From Haemaphysalis longicornis (Eukaryota; Arthropoda; Arachnida; Ixodida; Ixodidae): a stretch of 64,000 bases of DNA. The first letter of the stretch is position 1. Every line of letters starts with the position of its first letter. Shown one piece after another: positions 22,500 to 32,706 of the stretch. The notes below the pieces were generated by a model. That model ran no database searches. It had not been told where the DNA came from and saw only the letters and a list, made by a program, of their open reading frames with translations. The translations under genes were made by a program, and so were the position numbers. The DNA lies in the NCBI GenBank assembly GCA_013339765.2, contig CM023448.1, positions 193,914,409 to 193,978,408 of the forward strand, in the 5' to 3' direction.

Positions 22500-24390
22500 A
22501 CCGCAAGGTGGGCGAAGTAGGCTACGAAGGATAATCGCATTATAAAAGCAGAGCAGTGACCAGTTTTGATTAAAAGTTTCGCCGCCAAACCCTTCCTGGT
22601 ATGGTTTCCCCTTTATTTTCGGTGGCCACCCTCGCGCGGAATTTATGTTAGGCCCAGGAGTAAGCGGACCGGCACGAATGCTTCCCTGGTCGGAGGACAA
22701 ATGAGCGCACTGTTTACCCGAAAGGGCCGTCGAAGCGTATTACGGGCCGGAAAGGAAGAACAGAGGCGTTCTGCTCGGTGAACATTACACGCACAGCGCC
22801 GCTCCAGCAAAGCTCCATTGTTTAGATACGAGGCGGGGGGAGGAGGGGTGCGCATGAACCGGCAACGAAATCGAGCTGCCCAGGGGAAAGCGCGAGCGGA
22901 GAACTATGCAGGCCGGAAAGAATGCGCCATTACATCACGCGCCCGGTGCGAGCCCGTATATGCCAGGTACACACAAGTCTGCTAGGTGTGTACGACGCGC
23001 CCGGACCATTTGCAGAGACTGCCGGGAATTCGCGAGCGTGTGCGCCATTAAACGCTGCAGGCGGCCGATTCGGCGCACATTGCGCGCGGCTGCTCCGCGC
23101 GAAGAGACAGACTGCGAATGCGTGCACACGATGACAGGAGAGCAGACGAAGGATCCAGATAATCTCACTCCCGTCGCACCCTTCGAGGTGCCCTACGAAT
23201 GCTCCGAGCCGTTCTTTTCGAGCGGTTCTCGAGAGGAACGCGCCGAAACAAATGAGCGGCAGAATGCGCTGCAGCCTCGCGCTATAAGGAAACGGCGGCC
23301 GGGTATTTCGCAGCCCTTTGGAGAACCAAACCGCGTGTGGACATCTAGGCTGCATCGTTTGCGCGGTAGCCTTGTTACGTGCGCACGAGACGGGCTTCCG
23401 ACGGGTACTTTGCTGTCACTGATGGAAACAGAACAGATCGAGTAGCCCTCGCTGATTCGATCGTAATGTTCGATCGGACCCCCCATGAAGGAAAGGTGTT
23501 CTTGTGTGTTTTCGAGTACGCTGCAGACGTTTGGCCCAACCCTTTAAAGCCGCTTAGAAGTGCCGGAAAGAAAGAGAAATTCCCCGCTAACGTTCAAGAG
23601 GAAAAGAACGACCGGCGGTGTTTTCGCTTTGCGCCTGCGTCTGGAATTGCAGCCTTTGGTAATGTGTAGGTGAACATGCGCTTGCGGCTAGGTTAGCTGA
23701 AAGCTGGTGCAAAATTTCTTCAAAAAATGAAAATGGTCGGTGCCTTTATTATATAGCGTACACTGTATTGAATGCGAAACCGCTGGCTGTGACCACGGGA
23801 GCTTTGGCCAAGTTCTAGATTTTGACGATAACTCTACTTCGGTTACTACTGACAGGTCGTTTCAATATGATGGCCACGTGAGAAATGACTATCGGGAAAC
23901 GTACTAAAACTTGCGCAGTTAATTATTCTTGGCATTATATTATAATGACACTTACCAAAAAAATTGACGAAATGAAAGTTTAGCTCATGTGATACTCGAA
24001 TTGGGCCATTAAAAGGCCGTATAGTCACTCATTTCCCCATTTTTCGCATTAGTTAGCTATATCGTTTTGCTTTAACAGAGTATGGCTTATTTTTGTTTAT
24101 TTTACCTAAACTGGCTGCACCAGTGCAGCATTTGTTAATTCTGTTTACCGCTGAATAAAGGGCAGCGGCCTCGCCACAACATTAGTTTCCTCTTGTACTG
24201 ACCTGAGCGAATCTGCGCGAGTGTATATAAAAGATATACTATCAACATATTAACAAATAAAAAAACATAAAATAGCCCGAGTACCTCACTGAAAAAAAAG
24301 TGATAGCGTAGGTAATTACAAATCACTGTGTAATGCGCAATATAAAATTCCCATTGCACGGCCCGTAACGTTTAAGCCAACTATAGTTGG
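22500..24390. other. no gene recognised
   Basis: A GC-rich patch at 22.85-23.40 kb opens a 179-codon plus-strand frame with no recognisable domain. The remainder is AT-rich with poly-A tracts. Confidence 0.45.
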
Positions 24391-24392
24391 CA

Positions 24393-24572
24393 AGAGACAA
24401 AACTTTGGACAGCGTAGCGGCCGCAGTCTGGTTCCACCGTTTCTACAAGACGGCTTGCCTTTGTCGGGACTTAAAGACTTGTCTCTGACGAAGACAAGTC
24501 TTATTAGTGTCGAAACGTTGGCACCGGAAGGAGGCCGCTACCTTGTACAAAGTTTTGTCTCTTACCTGCCTA
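24393..24572. repeat. inverted-repeat element with central palindrome
   Basis: The outer arms agagacaaaactttg...gtagcggcc (24393-24423) and the complement (24532-24572) flank a segment with aagacttgtct / agacaagtctt in the middle and cgaaacgttggc. Such motifs are common in animal interspersed repeats. Not assigned to a family. Confidence 0.65.
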
Positions 24573-25019
24573 CCATCTTCTACGTTTAATCGTTCCCTAA
24601 CTATACTTGGCTTAGGTCTCAAAATGTATATATTTGAGGTCGAAGCGGCTAGTATGCGCTGCAAGCTCGTGGGAAAAACCAAACCAAACCAAACAAAAAC
24701 AAAACAATAATGTCACGAAAATGGGTGCCTGCTTGTCTTCCTGTTCGTTGATGAAATATGTGGACCAACTGCTTCATAGTTGATACGTTTTGTTTCCAGC
24801 AATTTAAAACGAGTGTGTATGTTTTCTCGCGATTGATTACTAAAAACGTGTTTACCAGTCTAATCGAGGTATCATGTTGTAACTAACGACAGTGACGTGA
24901 AGGGCTGTCTGATTACACATCGCAAAAACGTGAGATATATTACTTAAGAACACCGATGGAACGGCAGTGATTTTTTAATTAAACCTAAAACAGAATAGCT
25001 ACACAGTAACAGAATAAAC

Positions 25020-25492
25020 CCGGGAAATTAGAAAGATATAAAAAAAAAACTGTGGTTGATTCCTCTGTAATGGGAATGGGTAAAACACGAAAGTGAAATG
25101 TGCAGCGAAATCTGCAGCGAAGTGCGCATGATTTTCGGGTCGGCGGCTGTCTTGTGGGTGTACTTGGCGAGCGGCGTCTTGGTGGCGGGTTGTTTCGGAA
25201 AAGGTGTACTTGCGTCATTTCCGTGACGGATATGACGTCAGTGAAATCTTGGTGTATTCCGGCATTAAACACTTTCGCGTTAAAATATAAAACCCGAAAA
25301 CGAACAACCCTAAGTACAACGTACTCTTTAGTACTAAAGGTTGCTTTTCCACAAGAATACCCTGTGTGCAGGGGTGCACCCTTTCCAGGCCGCTTGCTAT
25401 GTTGCACATGGCGTCACTTCCGTGACGGATATGGCGCCAGCGATATCTTCGTGTATCCCGAAATAAAACACTGTCGTGTTAAAATCGCCTGC
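25020..25492 (+). repeat. composite interspersed repeat, two related halves
   Basis: The first half (25038-25285) begins aaactgtggttgattcctct and ends in a gacggatatgacgtcagtga / gcattaaacactttcgcgtt block. The second half (25286-25490) begins ataaaacccgaaaacgaac and ends with a related gacggatatggcgccagcga / gaaataaaacactgtcgtgt block. The first half recurs at 41622-41840 and the second at 42929-43130. It looks like retroelement 3' ends sharing a tail; no coding sequence was recognised. Confidence 0.8.
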
Positions 25493-25505
25493 AAAAAAAA
25501 AGGAA

Positions 25506-25522
25506 GGGGGGGGGGGGGGGGG
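25506..25522. repeat. 17-base G homopolymer
   Basis: A pure G run just after an A-run, following the composite repeat. A C-run of similar length lies at 15878-15891. Confidence 0.95.
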
Positions 25523-25559
25523 ACTTCTTCCTCACAACATGTATGTGCCGGGGTTTGAT

Positions 25560-28500
25560 ATATAATGCGACTGACTGTGGGTGCGGGAGTGCCTGAAGTG
25601 GTTTATTTAACGCCGATTCATGGATGACGTTGCACTGTACTGAATACAGAACACTTAGGATCCGTAAAATTGGCTTTGCCCAAAGCGGAAAGATCGGCCA
25701 ACCATCCAGTGCCCGCACGGAGCACTGGGGATGCTGACGGCAATGAACTAGAGTCACTAGAGTACGGACTCACTTCATTTGGCACGAGCGTATTGAACGG
25801 CATTTTCGTCGCAAAAATTGAAGGGTCTAAGGCACTGGTCAGCAGCATGCTTGTCATCTGCCACCTTCCAGATTCCCTTCACCCTTATAACTTGCATGGT
25901 CGTCTTCGTTGAGCTACAAAAAAGGTGACAAACATTTGAGTTTGAATATTGACAATGAGCTGCGATTGATTTGTCGTTTTCAGGAATATCGAGACTCGGA
26001 AGAACAATTGGGGAAACTTTTCTTGGTCAGATTTGTTACAACGTGCAACGGGGGCCAAACCCTGCGACGAATGGGTCAAATTCAGTTAAGAACAAAACCC
26101 GTTACCCGCGGAAGATATATTAAAAAAAGCACTAACTGCGGGGCGACAATGCGCAGTGCAAATCGTGTCATTCGCCAAGCTCGCTCCGTTGTGTAAAGAT
26201 TTAGGCGCATTGTGGCGAAGCAGACCAGTGGATGTTTTATGTGACAGTGCATGGTGCACAGGCCGGCTTATGAAGTTTTCTTATAATATGGCGGTATCGG
26301 ACTGTGGGATCTCCCCATGTATATAACTATATGCGTCACGATTGAATATGACCAATAAACTGATTTTTATATTGACTACTATTGGTATACTACTATGAAC
26401 TCTACTATATGAAGCGATTCGCTCAGAAAATGGCTTCCCGTTGGTTGGCTCGACGCATTACCCGTGGTAGCAATCTGTTTCCACACCGTGTTGCAGCTTA
26501 CCAAGCCGCGCAAACGTAACTATACGGGGAATGAATCTCTGCAGAATACGGGTTTTTGCGCTGTCGTGGCACGTAATATTAAAGGCCGCGACCGGTCTGT
26601 CGCGACCCTAGCGCACTCCGGCGAACCGGTCCGCTTCTGGCGACGCGGCTTTGCGATACTACAGGCGACCGTCCCGAGCGGGGACCGTAACAGCGAACGG
26701 TAGAGGAATAAAATGCCGCGTCGCTCACGCAATCGCGACCTAGTGCACCGCGAGCCGGCAATTAGAGTCTCTTCTTGGCGGCCGAACAAACAAGCCACTT
26801 GTCCAGCAGGCCCGCAGCGCAGTGTCGTCTGATCACACAGCGGTGCTGCCCACGGCGGCGCGACGGGGCCAAGGTCTCGCTCAGCAGGCCAAAGCGCGAA
26901 GCCATGGCCGAGAGGTCTGCGCCGCACAGCCCCCACAAGGCAACCATGCTTGGTGACACTAAAACAAAAATAAGGAGTAATACCTCCTTGGCACTTCTCA
27001 TTACCGAAGTCCATTCATAAATTTGATCCGAATCATGCTTTGCTGTTCGTTGTTTCAACGGTACGTCATTTGTGGTTGCCATTACGTAGTCAGTCGCGAG
27101 GCCTTCTCAATGGGCCGGTGTTGTCGGAGCCTAGCGGTGACTGACCGACCGCCCATTCCGATACCACAGCCTAGAAACGACGACTCAAAGTGGGCGGGGA
27201 ATTAAATTATCGTCCGCATGTGGGGTATTCACCGTCAATCAAACCGGCCTTGTCTTTCGGCGCACAAAGCAGCCATCAGGGCTGGCGCGACTGCCGATGA
27301 ACGCTGGACTGACCACACACAAGCGTGTGTTTGATACGCCTACCGAGCGAGTAGTCAATAACTTATCTTTATTAGTTTATCAATAAATAAAATCGCGTAG
27401 AAATATTGCAGCCATTGCAGCATGTAGACAGTGTTGTCCTGGAGACTGGCTTGAACGGCAGTCACAGCCTCACGCGAGTTGTTTTTTAAAAAATGCGGGC
27501 ACAGGGCAAAGGCCAGCCAGACCCGGCCAGATTTTGCACAAGCACGCTATAGAAATTCTGGACTGGTCTTTTGTGCGCAGGGGAAATGCCTGGCCAATGA
27601 TGTTTGGCGTAGTGGAGGGCTCCAGGTCACTTTATACCTTCCAAGTGGTTGTTTGTACACTGAAAACGTTTGAATTTTACGATCCATAAGAGTACAGCCA
27701 CCGCTTTAGGAATTGAGCCAGAAAAAAAGAAAAGTTTAATGTCTTGTTCACATATTTTGTTATCAGTGCTCCCCACACGGCTCAGAATCCAGCAACGCTT
27801 CAGGACATCTTACATGGTGCACCGTTCCCGACTTCGTCTGCTTCCGATTACAATGTCACCTATTGTCTTCAGGCATACCATTCAGGCTTCTCTGATCGAA
27901 ATTCTATGCCCCGGATGGATGAAAAAAAATAACCTTCGGATGTCTGGCTTCGTCTTCGAAAGATCATCATCGTCAGCGGTCGTCAGCTGATGATCGGGCC
28001 AGTTACTTGCGGGAAGAGAAGTGACACGACTTCTCAGCCGTTTATAAGCAAGTCTACTCGTCTACTCTACCACTCTACCCCTCTACCAGCCTACTCGTTC
28101 TAAATAAAGTTGTGAGTAGCGCCACGGGGTCGGTTCGCCTCATGCATTTTGCACACGTCGACAAGGCGCGCAGCTGGGATCCCGCCGCCCACAGTGCACT
28201 CGGCTCGATGGATGAGCGCACGGCAAATCCGGGAGGCGCGCCCCCGCCAATAGCAAATAGGACTTTGCTCGTTTCCAACCAACTCCACTGTTTATCTAGT
28301 TAAGAAGGAGGAAGAAATAAAAGCTCTTCGTTTTATCCGAGCCTATTGATTAGTTACTCGACCACGTACCAACAAAGCGACCCCTCGGATGGTATGTACC
28401 AAGGAGTAGTGACAGTCCGTGCAGTTGCCACTCTTTGAGGTGCTGATTTAGCCACATCAATTGATTTTGTAACGCCGATAGTCCTCTGAGGCTGTTCAAA

Positions 28501-28917
28501 TGCGAAAATTTTGGTCTATTTGTCTGTATGTTTGTCTGTGCCTCTGTCAACCACGCGGCCAAAAGTTGAAGCGAAAGTTTCACGAGAAGTATATATAGGC
28601 TAGACCGTTCCAAATTAGTAAAACCACTAGCATGGGTCATACTTTCACTTTAAGCGGCGCCGAAGAAACCACAGGCGTGTTTGCTGCAAGATGCATGTAA
28701 GTCGGTAAAACGCTTGTCTATAACACGGCTTTTTTTCTTCCTGCCTTCTGCGGTGTTGGTTTGAAATAATTTAGAGAAAATTATTGCACCTTTCTGAATT
28801 CTAAGCCGACCCCTTCAATCCCCAACACTTGTTTTCCGTCAGCACTTCCAGATATATCCAGTTGAAGTAGAAATCGCTGTTATAGGCAAGCGCTTTACCA
28901 ACTGTACATAACTGACA
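25560..28917. other. no confident gene; possible LTR-type promoter/terminator near 28.04-28.11 kb
   Basis: tttataag near 28040, a pyrimidine/CTAC-rich leader, then aaataaag near 28103 resemble the U3-R layout of an LTR, but no matching second LTR is seen. A similar tctcgaataaacgctctcc block occurs near 5690. The minus-strand peptide frame at 26.8-27.0 kb is listed separately. Confidence 0.3.
26762..27001 (-). CDS. speculative small secreted-peptide precursor, 79 aa
   Basis: Starting from MRSAKEVLLLIFVLVSPSMV, the frame has a signal-peptide-like hydrophobic core, then LCGADLSAMASRF, a basic SRRR site, and a C-terminal part with three Cys (RC, HC, LVC) ending AAKKRL. LCGxxL followed by a basic site and a Cys-containing tail loosely recalls insulin-like precursors. 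However, the second B-chain Cys and the A-chain CC pair are absent and the Cys spacing does not fit. The ATG has G at -3. There are no flanking exons, no polyadenylation signal and no homologue known to me. It may be a chance frame in a GC-rich patch. Confidence 0.2.
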   Translation of the reverse strand: MRSAKEVLLLIFVLVSPSMVALWGLCGADLSAMASRFGLLSETLAPSRRRGQHRCVIRRHCAAGLLDKWLVCSAAKKRL

Positions 28918-28954
28918 GAAGCAACGTTCTTTTAATTGAAAAGAACGTTGCTTC
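28918..28954. repeat. perfect 16 bp hairpin
   Basis: gaagcaacgttctttt (28918-28933) and its exact complement (28939-28954) are separated by aattg. Immediately downstream, a cattagttattactttgctt unit is repeated in tandem to about 29024. Confidence 0.9.
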
Positions 28955-29024
28955 CATTAGTTATTACTTTGCTTCCATTAGTTATTACTTTGCTTGCATT
29001 AGTTATTAGTTAGTTATTAGTTAG
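28955..29024. repeat. short tandem repeat, about 20 bp unit
   Basis: Two to three copies of cattagttattactttgctt, followed by shortened ttagttattagttag units, directly after the 28918 hairpin. Confidence 0.8.
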
Positions 29025-30699
29025 AGGCGTTGCGGGGGCGCAATAAGACTATTGTCGTCCGGCGGCATTTGCAGCGGAGCAATCAGACACGCGAACATTT
29101 TTTTCCATTAAATGGTACATTGATTCTATCGCTGTTAGTTGCTTTTTGAAGCAAAAGGAGAGGTCTATTAGTTACGAGAAATCTTTGGAGAAAAAACCTG
29201 TGACGTCAGAAATTGGGAGAAATGATTCACTACATGGCTCCATCGTGACTCCAATAACATCCCAACGTTGCTCGGATTTTATTTGTACGTCGGAGAGCAT
29301 CGAGTAACAATCAAATACCCTCCTTCCTTCCATTATCAGTGGTTTGTGCTTGTGTGCGCACACAATAGCGATATGGATGATCAACGTTAAAGCTAACTCG
29401 GAGAGGGTCAGCTCACCGCGGCGGATGAGGCAATCTTTCGCGTTTTGTTCCAGGATAACGTAAACGGCGGTTACATCCAGCAATAGCTTTAACTATCCGC
29501 ATAACTAAAGCCCTGCTACCCAAAAGATACTGCCGTAGTAAATTGCATCACAACCACCAGCGCTTTGCTGGTACCTATACTGTTTTTAAAATGACACTAA
29601 AGTGTAAAAGCAAAATTGCCTATGTCAGTAGTTTAGAGCGTTGTGAGTACCAGTATACCACCCGCAGCGGCAGCAGTTGCGTATCAACGCAGAAAATGCA
29701 AAATGCGGAAAAACAGGTGCCGACACTAAATCCACTTTTCGCGCACCATGTTTTGTGACAGCCCAAACCGCGAAAGCATGGTGAAATGGGATTGGTGGAG
29801 CTTGCCTAAGCGTTTTCTGCAACAAACCTGGAGGATACAGGGACATGCAAATGTCAGATAAATGTATGCGGGAACTCTTGATACTTACACGCTCTTAAAA
29901 AGACACAAACCACAGCAAGTACACATAATAATTATGATGCCACAACCGAGGCGGTAGGCTTTGTTTCAGTTTCGATTTCATTGAAATGTTTAGCCTTGCG
30001 TCCAAGCGCACTCAAAATATGCGTGCATGTGGGTGAACGCGACAGCCTACCGCACTTACTGACCACTAGCACATGTATACTTGACACAGTCAGCAGCAAA
30101 AGTAGGTGCGATTAGCGGGATGGACCAGAAACGAGACGGCCCCGAAATTATTCGGTCAACTCCAGATGCATTTTCAAGACCTGCCACCAAATGGAGGCAC
30201 GTCCTGGGCACATTTCCATGAAAGCTTCACCGAGGTCATTCTTCCCTGCCAATAAAGAGTCGCGGCTTGGCGGGCGGATTCCCTGTACGCCGCCACACCA
30301 AGACGGCCTCAAATACACCCTTCCTAATTGCCTGCGACAAAATCCAAAGCCAATGAGGACAGGCTTTTAGGAATATGGCGACAATCGAGTGTTATCGGGC
30401 CCGGCTCGCTCTGGCTGCTTTGTAACGTGCTCGGAAACGTCACGAAAAAATGAAAGGGAAACGAGAGAAAGAAATGCCTGCTCTAATTATTTCTTTCAGA
30501 GCAAACGAAGCCATTCGTTGGCAGTCCAACAAAAACTGAGAGGGCTACGGAACACGCGACCGTTCAGTTGAAACAGAAAGTTACTCAGCCTTTATAGTCC
30601 CTTTAAAGCAAAGCTTTCTATGCCTCACTGATGGCGTTCGATGTCGTGCCTAGATGCACTGCAGGAAAGCCAACTTTACACAATAGGTTTCACAAAACG

Positions 30700-30807
30700 A
30701 TGATGATGATTAGTGAAGGCACGTCAAGTGCCTTAAGAAAAAAAAAAACACTTCCCGTGATGGGAATCAAACCTGTGTCCCTCGCGTTATGAAGCGGAAG
30801 TCTATCC
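30700..30807 (-). mobile_element. tRNA-like SINE remnant cut by the hAT-like element
   Basis: On the minus strand it reads gcgagggacacaggtttgattcccatcacggg (B-box-like), then an A/T-run and a GAT-repeat tail. The A-box half is missing exactly where the hAT-like terminal repeat starts at 30808. Confidence 0.45.
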
Positions 30808-31809
30808 CAGTGGTTCTCAACCATGAGCGTGTTGGGGACCCATTCCGTGTTTGCAAAAGGGATGGGGGACCCCACGATGAACAATGTTCATCCGTGTCAT
30901 AATGTCAAATACTTTGCACGTTCAGCTAAAGTCTCCAACATACTTAGTAATGTCCGTATTTTGTGCCTGAATTATTTGCTCATGTGTGTGGTATTATCAA
31001 ACAATTTGCTCTTGCAGCTTAAAGTCACCGAAACACCGACATGAACATGCCGCCTTTTAGATGCGGCGCATCTCTTGCTCTGAGGAATGTCCCTCCTGCG
31101 TCGTCGGCGTCCGTCCACACGCCACCTGCGCATGCGCGACTCTCCTACGTTCGTCTCTCCCGCAGCTGTGCGCAACACTCTCACTCCGGTGCATTAGCAT
31201 AACGACAGCTGGCGCGCTTGGTTGGCGCGCGCTTCGCTGCGTTAACGCTGCGTTAACAGCTGCTCCGGTGCCCATCTGCGCGCATGCGCGACTCTCTTCC
31301 GCGGTCTACTCTCCTTCAAGCGCTGTGAATATAAAGCGGGTATCGCTCCGCGGCGGTTCAGTCAGCGCTCGCTCTCGTTCTTCTCGGACACCGACGATGA
31401 AACCAAAATTCGACCACTGCTGCGCCAACCGCTCACTGTGCACTTTACTGACCATAAAGTCATCATCCTTAAATGTAATAAAGAGCTGGGTGGTGGTCGC
31501 TAAAACACGTGTACTCTCTCATTTCGCGTATGCATGCGCCGCATCACACCAGGGTTCCCTCGCGGGGAGATGGGGGCAATTTTGTGTGTCTGGCTTTTCC
31601 GCATACCTGATGTGTTGTGCAAAAAAGCCAACTGTAGAAACTTGTGCTGCGCGAAAAAATTTGTCGTACATGACATGCAGCGAAGCCACCTTTTTGCATT
31701 GCCTGCAGGATTTGACAAAAAGGAGAAAAAATTGGAGGGGGGAGAAGTTTAGAACTGGGCTTTGCGCACCCCTGACATGCCTTCGTGGACCCTCATTTGA
31801 GAACCACTA
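30808..31809. mobile_element. non-autonomous hAT-like element
   Basis: It begins cagtggttctcaa and ends ttgagaaccacta, the classical hAT terminal inverted repeat. It is about 1 kb long with no transposase motif. A clear 8 bp target duplication is not visible. Immediately next to its end, another cagtggttctcaa starts at about 31813, as if a second copy inserted beside it. The interior is GC-rich at 31.06-31.40 kb and contains a promoter-like block. Confidence 0.7.
31330..31363 (+). promoter_or_regulatory. TATA plus initiator core-promoter-like block
   Basis: TATAAA at 31330-31335 is followed by ttcagtc at 31357-31363, whose A is 30 bp from the first T of TATA. That matches arthropod TATA and TCAGT initiator spacing. 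Palindromic gcgcatgcgc sites (NRF1-like) lie upstream near 31127 and 31276, and AATAAA follows near 31478. This could be a promoter inside the hAT-like element, or the U3-R part of a solo LTR. Not proven active. Confidence 0.45.
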
Positions 31810-31962
31810 GACCAGTGGTTCTCAAATTGCACTATTCCGAAACGGTCGAAGCAGCTTGGATTTCAGATTTGGACTTTGACACTTTGACTCAGGACTCATG
31901 GGAGGAAGCTTCGCGTTTTAACCATCTTTTTCTTAAGAAAGAGGCATTGATTTTTAACTTTA

Positions 31963-31965
<3 letters not shown>

Positions 31966-32022
<57 letters not shown>
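31966..32022. repeat. (AT)n microsatellite, about 57 bp
   Basis: Uninterrupted AT dinucleotides. Confidence 0.97.
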
Positions 32023-32024
<2 letters not shown>

Positions 32025-32529
32025 GACACCTGGATGTCTTATACGCAAGGCAGAAAAAAAAGCGCTTCGAAAGAAGCATAGCAGCGCTCAGTTGTGGGAA
32101 GGACAACAAACTACCACATGTAGAAGGGAAATGGAACTGAGGGACAAGGCTGCACTGTCGCGTGTGTCTGCGTGCTTTGGTCCCGTTGGGGAAGTTTATT
32201 TAAATAAAACCTTTTAAAATGTCCTGTTGGTTTTTGTCTCACACGAAGTCGAGACGGTAGATAATCAACTTCAGCTTCTGTCCCTTCGCACCTCCGTAAT
32301 TGAGGGATAGGGTAGCGCACAAGAGTCGCGGCTCAATCACGGGCACAAACATACAGTGCGTGTTGAGTAGATACGCTGCCTGCTGCCTAATTATGCTTTG
32401 GTTTGTTGCAAGCCGGCGCGGTTCTGGCGTCATCCTTCATAGACGCGGTCGAAGCGCACGTGCTAACATGTCCGCGTGGCTTTCTCGCAGCGGGCGGCTT
32501 GCCGGGCCGGTGAAAGCGTGGTCGCCGCC

Positions 32530-32706
32530 ATGGGCGTGTCCGAGGGCGGCCTGGCCAACGGCCACGGACCGGGCTACTCGTACCTCAAGCGCCTGTGCCG
32601 AGATCGGGGCACGCTCTTCGAGGACCCCGAGTTCCCGCCGTCGCACCGGGCCCTCTCGGCCAAGAACAAGTTCGCCAGCACCCAGGTCTCCTGGATGAGG
32701 CCCTAC
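32530..32706 (+). CDS. calpain exon 1 (N-terminal segment)
   Basis: It encodes 59 residues starting MGVSEGGLANG and ending VSWMRPY, then donor gtgagt. GTLFEDPEFPP is the typical calpain entry motif before the protease core. The exon ends in phase 0. A cag acceptor-like site lies at about 32490, so this could instead be an internal exon whose 5' partner lies upstream. Confidence 0.85.

Noticed and set aside
24485..24530. Hammerhead-ribozyme-like core (ctgacga ... cgaaac) as found in Penelope-like elements
   Set aside because: The CTGANGA and GAAA blocks are present, but no NUH cleavage site or convincing stem III follows. The pairing seen is better explained by the local gacttgtct/agacaagtc palindrome.
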